Positions 42,344-50,778 of a DNA stretch of 64,000 bases are shown here, piece by piece. Source of the DNA: Fuscibacter oryzae (GTDB lineage Bacteria > Pseudomonadota > Alphaproteobacteria > Rhodobacterales > Rhodobacteraceae). The notes below the pieces were generated by a model. The model was not told the origin of the DNA, searched no databases, and saw nothing but the letters and a program-made list of their open reading frames with translations. The position numbers and the translations under genes were made by a program. The DNA is taken from the NCBI RefSeq assembly GCF_016765795.1, contig NZ_JAESVP010000005.1, forward strand, positions 365,066 through 429,065, given 5' to 3'. Position 1 is the stretch's first letter. The number at the start of each line of letters is the position of its first letter.

Positions 42344-43324
42344 ATGGCAACGGTGGCGGAACTGGCAAACGGCATCAAGGCGGGTGACCGCCGCAGCCTT
42401 GCCCGCGCCATCACCCTGGTGGAAAGCGGTCGGCCCGACCACCGCGCACAGGCGGTAGAGTTGCTGTCGGTGCTTGGCACTGCGCGGCAGGCGCTGCGCA
42501 TCGGCCTGTCGGGCACGCCGGGGGTGGGAAAATCCACCTTTATCGAGGCATTCGGCCTGATGCTGACCGGCATGGGCAAGCGCGTTGCCGTGCTGGCGGT
42601 CGATCCGTCTTCGGCCCGCTCGGGTGGGTCAATCCTCGGTGACAAGACGCGGATGGAACACCTTAGCCGCGATCCGATGGCCTTCATCCGCCCCTCGCCC
42701 AGCCAGGCGCAAATGGGCGGTGTCGCCCGGCGCAGCCGCGAGGCGGTGGCGCTGTGCGAAGCCGCCGGGTTCGACGTGGTGCTGGTCGAAACCGTCGGTG
42801 TCGGCCAGTCTGAAACCATGGTGGCCGAGATGTGCGACCTGTTCCTGCTGTTGCTGGCCCCTGCGGGTGGCGATGAATTGCAGGGCGTCAAGCGCGGCAT
42901 CATGGAGATGGCCGACCTGATCCTTGTGAACAAGGCGGATGGCGACCTGAAACCCGCCGCACTGCGGACCATGGCCGATTACGCGGGCGCGCTGCACCTG
43001 TTGCGCAAACGCCCGCAAGACCCGGCAGGATTTCCCAAGGCGATGGCTGTTTCCGCCGTCGAGCAGGCCGGTCTGGCCGAGGCATGGGCCCAGATGCAAA
43101 CCCTTGCCGACTGGCGCCGCAGTCATGGCCACTGGGACACCCGCCGTGCCGACCAGTCCCGCCACTGGTTTGAAGCCGAAGTGCGCCATGGCCTTCTGGC
43201 AGCCCTTTTGCGCGAACCGACCAAGGGCATCATGGCAGACCTTGGCAACAGGGTTGCCAAGGGGACCACCACGCCAGAGGCGGCGGCGGCAGAGATGCTG
43301 GCCCTGCTGGGCAAACCGGGCTGA
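42344..43324 (+). CDS. meaB: methylmalonyl-CoA mutase-associated GTPase MeaB
   Basis: A 326-residue G3E-type P-loop GTPase. Walker A is GTPGVGKST, followed by LAVDPSSARSGGSILGDKTR, a MeaB/ArgK hallmark. Then come VLVETVGVGQSE (switch II), LLAPAGGDELQGVKRGI and LVNKADGD (GTP specificity). It protects and loads adenosylcobalamin into methylmalonyl-CoA mutase. The mutase gene is not in the window. Start at 42344 (MATVAELANGIKAGDRR), 79 bp from the divergent DUF3108 start. Confidence 0.92.
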   Translation: MATVAELANGIKAGDRRSLARAITLVESGRPDHRAQAVELLSVLGTARQALRIGLSGTPGVGKSTFIEAFGLMLTGMGKRVAVLAVDPSSARSGGSILGDKTRMEHLSRDPMAFIRPSPSQAQMGGVARRSREAVALCEAAGFDVVLVETVGVGQSETMVAEMCDLFLLLLAPAGGDELQGVKRGIMEMADLILVNKADGDLKPAALRTMADYAGALHLLRKRPQDPAGFPKAMAVSAVEQAGLAEAWAQMQTLADWRRSHGHWDTRRADQSRHWFEAEVRHGLLAALLREPTKGIMADLGNRVAKGTTTPEAAAAEMLALLGKPG

Positions 43325-43351
43325 CCGGCCCGCCTTGGCCCCAACAGCGCG

Positions 43352-44422
43352 CTACAGCAGCAGGCGTTTCGTTGTCCGCGCAAACGCACGCCGCATCGCA
43401 GGCACGATCCCGGCCCCGAAGGGGTGCAGCGCAAGGTGAACCGTCTCGCCGGTTTTGGCGGCCTCGTCTATCGCCAGCAGGGCGCGCATATCGGCCAGCC
43501 CCTCTTCTCCATCGGCTTCGGGAGGGGTTTTTGCGGCGATACACTCCGAGAAATAGGCGATCTGGCCTGCGAAATGATCTACCTGATCAAAGGCGGTGGT
43601 CTTTTCCTTGCCATCGGCGCGGATCGTCAACCGCAAGGCGGATTCAAACTTGAACGCCGGATCAAGGATCAGCTCGCCAGTGGCCCCGACAACCCGGATC
43701 GATTCTGACATGCCAGAGCCGAAAGAGCAGAAGAATTGCGCAAGCCGTTCACCGGGAAACCGCAGTGTCACGGCAAGGCTGGCGTCAATCTCGGCAAAGC
43801 GGGGGTCATTTGCGGGACGGCTGGCCATGGCCTGCACCGCAATCGGCTCTGCCGCAAAGACGTGCCGCGCGGCATTCAGACAGTAAACGCCCACATCGGG
43901 CAGCGCCCCGCCCCAGTGCCCCGCCTTAAGCCGGTGGTTGCCAAGCTGCGACTGAAAGCCGAAGGTCGCGGCGAAATAGACCGGATCGCCGATCTTGCCG
44001 CTCCGCACCGCCTCTATCATGGCATGGGTGCCGGGTTCGTTGTGCAGCCGATAGGCCGTCATCAGGAAGGCACCGCTTTCCTGTGCGGCGGCCACCATCG
44101 CCTCGCTTTCCTGCAACGTGGTGGCAAGCGGCTTTTCCACCATCACATGCTTGCCCGCCCTTAGCGCGCGAATGGCATAATCGGCGTGCATCGAGTTGGG
44201 CAGCGCGATGTAGACCGCATCGATCCGGTCGTTGGCCAAAAGGGCGTCATAGCCTTCATAACCAATGGTTTCCGGCACGCCGTGAAATGCGGCCAGCTTG
44301 CGGGCCGCTTCGGGGCTGCCCGACACGATGGCCTGCATCCGCGAATTTCCGGTCAGGGCAACCGCAGGCATGAAGGCTTCTTGCGAAATCCAGCCCGCGC
44401 CGACGACAGCATAACGTATCAT
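43352..44422 (-). CDS. Gfo/Idh/MocA-family dehydrogenase
   Basis: A 356-residue NAD(P)-dependent sugar dehydrogenase. The Rossmann motif VVGAGWISQEAF is at the N-terminus. The family EKP motif is in GKHVMVEKPLATT, and a conserved lower block is WGGALPDVGVYCLNAARHVF. It resembles glucose-fructose oxidoreductase and xylose dehydrogenase-like members. It is the last gene of the ABC-transporter transcript, 46 bp after the ATPase, with a hairpin in between. It probably oxidises the imported sugar or polyol. Confidence 0.82.
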   Translation of the reverse strand: MIRYAVVGAGWISQEAFMPAVALTGNSRMQAIVSGSPEAARKLAAFHGVPETIGYEGYDALLANDRIDAVYIALPNSMHADYAIRALRAGKHVMVEKPLATTLQESEAMVAAAQESGAFLMTAYRLHNEPGTHAMIEAVRSGKIGDPVYFAATFGFQSQLGNHRLKAGHWGGALPDVGVYCLNAARHVFAAEPIAVQAMASRPANDPRFAEIDASLAVTLRFPGERLAQFFCSFGSGMSESIRVVGATGELILDPAFKFESALRLTIRADGKEKTTAFDQVDHFAGQIAYFSECIAAKTPPEADGEEGLADMRALLAIDEAAKTGETVHLALHPFGAGIVPAMRRAFARTTKRLLL

Positions 44423-44446
44423 GGCAAACCCTTGTCAGATGTGCGG

Positions 44447-44466
44447 GATGCGCCCGAAGGCGCATC
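44447..44466. terminator. hairpin between ABC ATPase and dehydrogenase genes
   Basis: A perfect 8-bp stem GATGCGCC-CGAA-GGCGCATC. CAGATG (44436-44441) and CATCTG (44463-44468) offer a competing outer pairing. It could partly terminate or stabilise the operon mRNA. Confidence 0.45.
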
Positions 44467-44468
44467 TG

Positions 44469-45230
44469 TCAGGCCGCCAGATGGGCCGGTTTCTTGCCAA
44501 GGATGATCATTCCCAGAATGTCATCATCGGTCACCTCGTTCACATTGACGGTGCCAACAAGCTGGCCATTCTTCATGACCGAGGCGCGATCACACAGCTT
44601 CATGACGTTGTGGATGTCATGCTCGATCAGGAAGATGCCAAGGCCCTGCGCCTTCAGCTCTTGAATAAGCTCTGCCACCATCTGGGTTTCATGCGGGCCA
44701 AGGGCGGCGGTCGGTTCGTCCATGATCAGGATCTTGGCGTTGAAATAGACCGCGCGGGCAATGGCGACCGACTGGCGCTGACCACCCGACAGCGCCTTTA
44801 CCGGCACGTTGAACTTGCGAAAGTTCGGGTTCAGCCGCCCCATGATCTTGCGGGTCTCGGCCTCCATCTTGGCGTCATTGACCAGACCGCGCGACATCAG
44901 CTCTCGGCCCAGAAACAGGTTCGCGCCCGCATCAAGATTGTCGGCCAGCGCAAGCGTCTGGTAGATCGTCTCGATGTTATAGGCGCGGGCATCGCGCGGG
45001 TTGCGGATCTCGGCCTTTTCGCCGTTGATCAGGACTTCACCGTGATCGGCCTGATAGGCCCCGGCAAGCACCTTGATCAGCGTCGATTTTCCTGCCCCGT
45101 TGTGGCCCAAGAGGCCGACAACCTCGCCGGGATAAAGGTCGATCGAGACATGATCCACCGCCTTGATGCCGCCAAAAGAGATCGAGATGTCGCGCATCTC
45201 GACCAGCGGAGTGCGTCCTGCATTGCTCAT
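44469..45230 (-). CDS. sugar ABC transporter ATP-binding protein (single NBD)
   Basis: A 253-residue ABC ATPase. Walker A is [15 protein letters not shown], the signature is [15 protein letters not shown], Walker B is [12 protein letters not shown], and the H-loop is [11 protein letters not shown]. It has only one nucleotide-binding domain, unlike two-domain XylG/MglA (about 500 residues), and resembles the short FrcA-type ATPases. It would work as a homodimer with the permease. Its start overlaps the permease stop by 4 bp. Confidence 0.88.
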   Translation of the reverse strand: MSNAGRTPLVEMRDISISFGGIKAVDHVSIDLYPGEVVGLLGHNGAGKSTLIKVLAGAYQADHGEVLINGEKAEIRNPRDARAYNIETIYQTLALADNLDAGANLFLGRELMSRGLVNDAKMEAETRKIMGRLNPNFRKFNVPVKALSGGQRQSVAIARAVYFNAKILIMDEPTAALGPHETQMVAELIQELKAQGLGIFLIEHDIHNVMKLCDRASVMKNGQLVGTVNVNEVTDDDILGMIILGKKPAHLAA

Positions 45231-46528
45231 TTTGCCAGCCCCATGCGCTTGCGATAGATGATGTCAACCCAGACGGCGATCACCAGGACCAGCCCGACGA
45301 CGACGTTCTGGAAGGGCGTATCCACGCCGACCATGGCCATGCCCGATTGCAGCGACTGCATGATCAGGGCGCCAAGGACCGCGCCATAGATGGTTCCCAC
45401 CCCGCCAGCCAGCGCCGTTCCCCCGATCACCGCCGCCGCGATGACGCGCAGTTCCTCCAGCATGCCGATGTCATTGCCATGGCTTTGCAGGCGGGCCTGT
45501 GCGATCAGCCCGGCAAGGGCGCACAAGAACCCCATCAGCGCAAAGATCTTGACCGTCAGGGCGCGGGTGTTGATGCCTGACAACTCAGCCGCATCCGGGT
45601 TGCCTCCGGTGGCAAAGATATAGCGGCCAAAGCGGGATCGGCGGGCGATCAGGGTCATGCTCACCGCGACCACGATCAGGATGATGACCGAAATCGGCAG
45701 GCCGTGCATCGCGGTATAGCCCTCTGGCATCACCTCGCCGCGGGCCTGAAACAGCCGCTTCAGCTTGGCCTCCGGCACCGGATAGCGCGACAGCCATGTC
45801 ACAAACAGCAGGATGGCCCCGGCAACGATCCCCATCATCGCGCCCTCAGCCCACGCCGGTTTGACCACAAAGCCATGGCTCAACTTGTTCTTGCGGGCTG
45901 AATAGAGCGCAAAGACCGCAGCCGCCGCAGCCAGCGCGCCAAGCGTCATGCTGATCGGCGCGCCCAGCACGCCTTCGGTGCCGCCGAACATCAGCAGGTT
46001 GGGGTCGGTCAGGGAAACCGACTGACCGTTCGTCGTGTACCAGTTGATGTTGCGCCAGACGAACAGGCCGCCCAGCGTCACGATAAAGGAGGGGATGGTC
46101 TGATAGCCAACCAGCCAGCCGGTCAGCGCGCCCATTCCGGTGCCGACAGCAAAGCCGATCAGGATCGTGACCACCAGAATGACGGGGCTGCCGTATTCAA
46201 GGCCCAGCGCCGATGGCAGCCAATAGGCCTGGCTCATCGCCATCACGGCGGAACACATCGCCAGCATGGAGCCGACCGAAAGGTCGATATGGCGGGCCAC
46301 GATCACAAAGACCATGCCGCAGGCCATGACGGCCACAGGAACTGCCTGAACCGAAATGTTAAAGACGTTGCGCGGACTGACGAAGGTGCCGCCCGTCCAG
46401 ATGGTGAATACGATGGCAATCGCGGCAAAGGCGACCAGCATCCCCAAAAGCCGGACATCCAGTTCCAGCGTGTCGATGATGCTGCGCTTTGGCGCGGGTG
46501 CGGCGACGGCCTGCCCGGTATCTGTCAT
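45227..46528 (-). CDS. xylH: sugar ABC transporter permease (XylH-like)
   Basis: A 433-residue membrane protein with about 12 hydrophobic helices in the RbsC/XylH layout. Signature stretches are [53 protein letters not shown] and [20 protein letters not shown]. The start at 46528 ([14 protein letters not shown]) has GGGAG upstream. It is longer than RbsC and matches XylH in length. It transports a monosaccharide or polyol with the binding protein encoded just upstream. Confidence 0.88.
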   Translation of the reverse strand: MTDTGQAVAAPAPKRSIIDTLELDVRLLGMLVAFAAIAIVFTIWTGGTFVSPRNVFNISVQAVPVAVMACGMVFVIVARHIDLSVGSMLAMCSAVMAMSQAYWLPSALGLEYGSPVILVVTILIGFAVGTGMGALTGWLVGYQTIPSFIVTLGGLFVWRNINWYTTNGQSVSLTDPNLLMFGGTEGVLGAPISMTLGALAAAAAVFALYSARKNKLSHGFVVKPAWAEGAMMGIVAGAILLFVTWLSRYPVPEAKLKRLFQARGEVMPEGYTAMHGLPISVIILIVVAVSMTLIARRSRFGRYIFATGGNPDAAELSGINTRALTVKIFALMGFLCALAGLIAQARLQSHGNDIGMLEELRVIAAAVIGGTALAGGVGTIYGAVLGALIMQSLQSGMAMVGVDTPFQNVVVGLVLVIAVWVDIIYRKRMGLAK

Positions 46529-46579
46529 GTTGTTCTCCCTCCCCTCGGGCCAGCGCATGGGACTGCCCGTCCAGTTTGC

Positions 46580-46607
46580 GTGGCGCCCCGGTGATCCGGG
46601 ACGCCAC
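46580..46607. promoter_or_regulatory. stem-loop between binding-protein and permease genes
   Basis: GTGGCGCCCCGG-TGAT-CCGGGACGCCAC pairs over 12 positions with one mismatch. Stem-loops here in ABC operons usually protect the upstream binding-protein mRNA and lower expression of the permease. Confidence 0.55.
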
Positions 46608-46626
46608 GGCCTTCAGCCCGGTCTTG

Positions 46627-47649
46627 TTACTTGCAGACCTCGACGCCAGAGACGCCAGCGCACAGCGTTTCCTTGGTGATCCAGCCCGCCTCAAGAACCA
46701 CATTGAGGTTGTCCTTGGTGATCGGAACCGGTTTCAACAGAACCGAGTTCAGCTCTTTGCCGCCGGGCGACTTGAACATGGCCGACCCTTCAACCTTGTC
46801 CATCGCCGTGCCCGAGGCCAGCGCCACAGCAATCTCGCCAGCGGCCTTGCCAAGCGCGCGGCTATCTTTCCACACCGATACCGTCTGCGTGCCCAAGGCG
46901 ACGCGGTTCAGTGCGGCCATGTCGCCGTCCTGCCCCGAAACCGGAATACCGGCCATGCCTTGTGCGGTCAGTGCTGCAACCACGCCCCCGGCCGTGCCGT
47001 CGTTCGAGGCGACCACGGCGTCAACACCGTTGTTCGTCTCAGTCAGGATCTGCTCCATGTTCTTCTGGGCGTTCGCGGGCTGCCAGTCTTCGGTATAGGC
47101 CTCGCCGACGATGGTGACGTCACCGGCATCGATTGCGGCCTGAAGAACCTCTTGCTGACCGCCGCGCAGGAAGTCAGCGTTCGGATCGACGGGCGAGCCC
47201 TTGATCATGACATAGCGGCCCTTCGGCATCGCCTTCAGCACTTCGCGCGCCTGCATCCGGCCCACTTCGACATTGTCGAAGGTCAGGTAAAAGGCGCGGG
47301 GGTCTTCGATCATGCGGTCATAGCCGACCACAGGGATACCGGCGTCCTGCGCTGCATCCAGCGCCGGCCCGATAGAGGCCGAGTCCTGTGCCAGAATGAT
47401 CAGCGCCGAGCAGCCTTGGGTGATCATGCCTTCGATATCGGCAAGCTGTTTGGTGGCAGAGGTCTGCGCATCCGCCGAAATATATTCCGCACCCGCCGCA
47501 TCCAAAGCGCCCTTGATCGCGGCCTCGTCGGTTTTCCAGCGCTCTTCGCGAAAGTTCGACCAGCTAACGCAAACTTTCATATCCGCAGCCGAAGCAGCAG
47601 AGGTCAGGCTCGCCACCGCGACGGAAGCAAGCAACAGGGTCTTTTTCAT
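46627..47649 (-). CDS. xylF: sugar ABC transporter substrate-binding protein (XylF-like)
   Basis: A 340-residue periplasmic binding protein with a signal peptide (MKKTLLLASVAVASLTSAAS, then AAD). The body follows XylF closely: VSWSNFREERWKTDEAAIKG, VVGYDRMIEDPRAFYLTFDN, IKGSPVDPNADFLRGGQQEV, VDAVVASNDGTAGGVVAALT and VSGQDGDMAALNRVALGTQT. GGAGG lies eight bases before the ATG at 47649. D-xylose is the classic ligand; the iol context leaves inositol or a related polyol possible. It is the first gene of the transporter operon. Confidence 0.88.
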   Translation of the reverse strand: MKKTLLLASVAVASLTSAASAADMKVCVSWSNFREERWKTDEAAIKGALDAAGAEYISADAQTSATKQLADIEGMITQGCSALIILAQDSASIGPALDAAQDAGIPVVGYDRMIEDPRAFYLTFDNVEVGRMQAREVLKAMPKGRYVMIKGSPVDPNADFLRGGQQEVLQAAIDAGDVTIVGEAYTEDWQPANAQKNMEQILTETNNGVDAVVASNDGTAGGVVAALTAQGMAGIPVSGQDGDMAALNRVALGTQTVSVWKDSRALGKAAGEIAVALASGTAMDKVEGSAMFKSPGGKELNSVLLKPVPITKDNLNVVLEAGWITKETLCAGVSGVEVCK

Positions 47650-47709
47650 TCGTATTCCTCCCATGGAATCACCGGCCCTCTGGCCGGCTGGCGACTGCCG
47701 CCTGCTGGC

Positions 47710-47738
47710 ATAAAATGCGGTTTAAAAAACTTTGTCAA
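47710..47738 (-). promoter_or_regulatory. promoter of the ABC transporter operon
   Basis: On the minus strand TTGACA (47738-47733) and TTTTAT (47715-47710) are separated by exactly 17 bases, 61 bp before the xylF-like start. The -35 lies in an inverted repeat TTGTCAAA/TTTGACAA (47732-47739 and 47747-47754), a possible operator. Confidence 0.65.
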
Positions 47739-47762
47739 ATTTTGTTTTTGACAATTTTCTTT

Positions 47763-47776
47763 GCAATAATCACTGC
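47763..47776. promoter_or_regulatory. operator-like site GCAATAATCACTGC (shared with iolG/iolD)
   Basis: It differs by one base from GCAATAATCATTGC at 55029-55042 in the iolG-iolD intergenic region. It lies 25 bp upstream of the -35 of the ABC operon. The half-sites GCAAT/ATTGC suit a dimeric regulator; the RpiR protein encoded at 58737-59603 is the obvious candidate. Confidence 0.55.
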
Positions 47777-47788
47777 AACGCGTTGCAG
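47773..47788. promoter_or_regulatory. LacI/GalR-type 16-bp palindrome
   Basis: CTGCAACGCGTTGCAG is a perfect palindrome with the central CG typical of LacI/GalR operators. It overlaps the end of the preceding shared site. No LacI-family gene is in this window. Confidence 0.55.
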
Positions 47789-47792
47789 CAAT

Positions 47793-47839
47793 CCCCCCGG
47801 CATTGCGGGGGGCGCTGCCGCGTGACAGGGCGCCTGTCA
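47793..47839 (-). terminator. two hairpins ending the leftward catabolic operon
   Basis: TGACAGG-GCG-CCTGTCA (47823-47839) contains the stop codon of the TIM-barrel gene. CCCCCCG-N6-CGGGGGG (47793-47812) follows at once in the direction of transcription. Together they separate this operon from the transporter operon. Confidence 0.55.
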
Positions 47840-48661
47840 GGCCGATATCGGCAGCAGAGCCGCCAGATATTCAAAGCTCGCCCGCAGATGCGACCGAAGG
47901 TCCGGGTCTTGCTGCACGGCGGGGCTGAACGGCTCCATCGAGACAAAGCCCGAATATCCGGCAGCGATCAGGCGGCGCAGTTGTCCAATGTTATCAACGC
48001 GGTCGTCGATAAAGATCAGGCCACGGTCCGGCTCGGACAGGTCGGCAGGCAACAGGTCGGGGCGAGAGATGCCCGAGATATGGGCCAGCCCGATCCGGTC
48101 GGGAAACAGCGCCACATCGCCGCACCGGAAAAACTGAAACGTGTCAAAGCATAGCTGATAGGCATCCCAGCCATCGACATCCGACACCGCCGCAACGGCC
48201 ATCTCCTGCCGCTTCATGGTGGACCCCTTCATTCCAAGGGGTTCCACATAGCCCGTAACCCCATGATCTTTCAGGATCGGGCGCAGGTTTTTCAAGCCGT
48301 CGCGCAAATTGCGCTCGGCTTCGGCGTCGGACCAGCCGTGACCTTCGGTATGCACGGGGCACAGAACCACCCCCGGCGCGCCCAGCGCAGCGGCATAGGA
48401 AATGATCACCTCTGCCTGACGCGCGCGCTCTGGCGTCCAGTCGTTGAACCGTTGCAGCGCATTCACCGATGCAACGGCCAGACCCGCCGCCTCCAGCCGC
48501 GACTTCACCTCGGGCGCGGGGGTGCCATCGGCACATTCGTGCCCTTCGATGTCGTTGCGGATTTCCACCGCCTTTGCGCCGGATGCCACGGCAAGCGCGA
48601 TGAAATCGGCCAGGGAAAGCTGCGGCGCGCAGGTTCGGTTCAGGGCAAAGCGGAAGGGCAT
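47837..48661 (-). CDS. sugar phosphate isomerase/epimerase (IolI/IolE-like TIM barrel)
   Basis: A 274-residue xylose-isomerase-like TIM barrel. Metal-site regions are VEIRNDIEGHECADGTPAPE, VVLCPVHTEGHGWSDAEAER, TGYVEPLGMKGSTMKRQEMA, YQLCFDTFQFFRCGDVALFP, LAHISGISRPDLL and GFVSMEPFSPAV. These fit IolI/IolH/hydroxypyruvate-isomerase-like enzymes. It closes a seven-gene leftward operon starting with the iolG gene. It could interconvert inosose isomers; the exact substrate is not readable. Confidence 0.78.
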   Translation of the reverse strand: MPFRFALNRTCAPQLSLADFIALAVASGAKAVEIRNDIEGHECADGTPAPEVKSRLEAAGLAVASVNALQRFNDWTPERARQAEVIISYAAALGAPGVVLCPVHTEGHGWSDAEAERNLRDGLKNLRPILKDHGVTGYVEPLGMKGSTMKRQEMAVAAVSDVDGWDAYQLCFDTFQFFRCGDVALFPDRIGLAHISGISRPDLLPADLSEPDRGLIFIDDRVDNIGQLRRLIAAGYSGFVSMEPFSPAVQQDPDLRSHLRASFEYLAALLPISA

Positions 48662-48688
48662 GATGGTTTCCTTGAAAGAGTGCCCGGG

Positions 48689-49663
48689 TCAGGCATAAAG
48701 ATCGGGGCGCGCGCCAAGGGATAGGTTGACCCTGGCGGCGCCCTGCAATGCGGAGACAACCTGCTCTGCAACAACCGTTGCAACATAACCGTCCCAGGCC
48801 GAGGCCCCTGCCGCCTTGCCGCTTGCGACCGACCGTACCCAGTCATTCATCTGGATGCGGTAAGCGTCGCGAAAGCGCGGCACCCAGTTTTCGGGATAGG
48901 TATGGCCATGATGCAAGCTGCCGTTCGTCAGCGTCACCGCAGGCTGCGCCATCTGCACCGTGCCCGCCCGCCCGACAAGCTGGGCATGAACGTGATAGCC
49001 ATAGCGCGCATTCATGAAAACTTCGGTCGAGACCAACTGTCCCTTGTCCGTCTCCATCGTGATCAACAGCGGGTCGCCCCCCGGCGCGGTATGCACGGTG
49101 GCCGTCACCGGGTCTGCGCCTAGCAACCAGCGGCTGATGTCAATCTCGTGTACGAAAGAGTTCGTCACCGCCATCGGGCCGGTGAACCAATCTGGCGCTG
49201 CGGCGTTGCGATGCACGTTGTGCAACAGGACGGGGTCGCCAATCATACCCGCATCCGCCGCGTGCTTCATCTCGACATAGGCCGGATCAAAGCGGCGCAT
49301 ATAACCGATCTGCAAAAGCCTGCGGCCCAGCGCGACCTCGGCCTCTACAATCCGCAAGGACTCGGCGGTGGTTGCCGCAAGGGGTTTTTCGCACAGCGCG
49401 GGCTTGCCCTGCGCAAGGCAGGCCAGCGCCAGCCCGGCATGTGTGGCATCGGGCGAGGCGATGACCACCGCCTGAACCCGGTCCGACGCAATCAGCGCCA
49501 GCGGGTCGGCAAAAACCGCCGCGCCCTGTGCCAGCCGCCCGGCCCGTTCACCATCGGCATCGCATATCGCGGTGACCGTTGCGCCTGCCGTTTCCTCGCG
49601 CAGCAGGCGCAGATGTTCGGCCCCCATCACACCCAGACCGATGACCCCGACCGCAAGCGTCAT
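48689..49663 (-). CDS. Gfo/Idh/MocA dehydrogenase (inositol dehydrogenase-like)
   Basis: A 324-residue protein. NAD motif VIGLGVMGAEHLRLL, catalytic Lys in GKPALCEKPLAATT, then GYMRRFDPAYVEMKHAADAG and the active-site region SFVHEIDISRWLLGADP (Asp/His). This set is typical of myo-/scyllo-inositol dehydrogenases. Its start overlaps the previous gene's stop by 4 bp. It is one of three such paralogues in this operon. Confidence 0.83.
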   Translation of the reverse strand: MTLAVGVIGLGVMGAEHLRLLREETAGATVTAICDADGERAGRLAQGAAVFADPLALIASDRVQAVVIASPDATHAGLALACLAQGKPALCEKPLAATTAESLRIVEAEVALGRRLLQIGYMRRFDPAYVEMKHAADAGMIGDPVLLHNVHRNAAAPDWFTGPMAVTNSFVHEIDISRWLLGADPVTATVHTAPGGDPLLITMETDKGQLVSTEVFMNARYGYHVHAQLVGRAGTVQMAQPAVTLTNGSLHHGHTYPENWVPRFRDAYRIQMNDWVRSVASGKAAGASAWDGYVATVVAEQVVSALQGAARVNLSLGARPDLYA

Positions 49664-50778
49664 TTCACATCAATCCACCGCTGTTCGCGCGAGGAGGTCT
49701 GAATCGTCTCAACCAGTGTCTGGATGCGCAGCCCTTTGCGAAAGTTGAACGGTTCCGGCCCCTTGCCAGCGATGGCAGCCACATAGCCCGCCACTTCGAT
49801 GGCCTTCAGGTCGTTAAAGCCAAGCTGGTGGCCCGGAGCGACGCAGAACAGGCCATAGGGGGCGTGGTCTGGGCTGGCCTCAATCCGGCGAAAGCCCTGC
49901 CGCCCCTTGGCGTCGGCGGTGCTGAAGAAATGCAGCACGTTGAAATGCTCTTGGCTAAAGGCCAACGCGCCCTTGGTGCCGTAAATTTCAAAGTCGTGCT
50001 GCATCTTGCGGCCCGTGGCGATCCAGTTGCCTTCTATGCTGCCCGTCGCGCCATTTTCAAACCGCAGGAAGGCGCGGCCTACGTCATCGACCTCGACCTT
50101 GCGGGTGCCGCCCTTGCCGTCGGGGCGTTCGCCGATCATGGTCACACAATCGCCCATCACCCGGGTGATCGGACCGCACAGATGTTCGGCCGTTGCCAGC
50201 GCGTGGCTGCCGATGTCGGCCAGCGCGCCGCCCCCTGCCGGATCATGGCGGAAGGTAAAGACCCCGGCCGGATCTGCCATGTAATCTTCGCAATGAATGC
50301 CGCGATAGCCGCGGATTTCGCCCAGTTCGCCCGCCGCAATCATCTCGCGCGCAAGGGTCATCATCGGGTTGCACAGATAGTTGAACCCAACTTGGGTTTT
50401 CACGCCCGCCGCCTCTGCGGCCAGCGCCATCTCATAGGCATCCTGCGCCAGCGGCGCGAGCGGCTTTTCGCAATAGACATGCTTGCCCGCCCGGATCGCG
50501 GCCAAGGCCATTTCCTTGTGCAGCGCATTCGGCGCGGTAATGTCCACCACGTCGATTTCCGGGTTGTCGATGATGCGCCGCCAATCCGCCGTGGCATGAG
50601 CAAAACCAAAGGCCGCCGCCGCCCGGTTGGCCGCATCCACCGTGATATCGGCCACGGTGTGCAGTTCCAGATCATAGGGAAGGTCGAACACGCGGGGTGC
50701 CGAGGCAAAGCCGAACACATGGGCCTTGCCCATAAAGCCGGTGCCGATCAGGCCGATGCGAAGCTTCGGTTTTGTCAT
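49660..50778 (-). CDS. Gfo/Idh/MocA dehydrogenase
   Basis: A 372-residue protein. LIGTGFMGKAHVFGFASAPR begins the Rossmann fold; GKHVYCEKPLAPLAQDAYEM holds the catalytic Lys, and IGSHALATAEHLCGPI the lower-domain His. It is longer than IolG, with a C-terminal LPTLVETIQTSSREQ-like end (actual RIQTLVETIQTSSREQRWID). It resembles the Gfo/Idh members that act on pinitol, inositol or sugar acids. Its ends overlap both neighbours by 4 bp. Confidence 0.8.
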   Translation of the reverse strand: MTKPKLRIGLIGTGFMGKAHVFGFASAPRVFDLPYDLELHTVADITVDAANRAAAAFGFAHATADWRRIIDNPEIDVVDITAPNALHKEMALAAIRAGKHVYCEKPLAPLAQDAYEMALAAEAAGVKTQVGFNYLCNPMMTLAREMIAAGELGEIRGYRGIHCEDYMADPAGVFTFRHDPAGGGALADIGSHALATAEHLCGPITRVMGDCVTMIGERPDGKGGTRKVEVDDVGRAFLRFENGATGSIEGNWIATGRKMQHDFEIYGTKGALAFSQEHFNVLHFFSTADAKGRQGFRRIEASPDHAPYGLFCVAPGHQLGFNDLKAIEVAGYVAAIAGKGPEPFNFRKGLRIQTLVETIQTSSREQRWIDVK

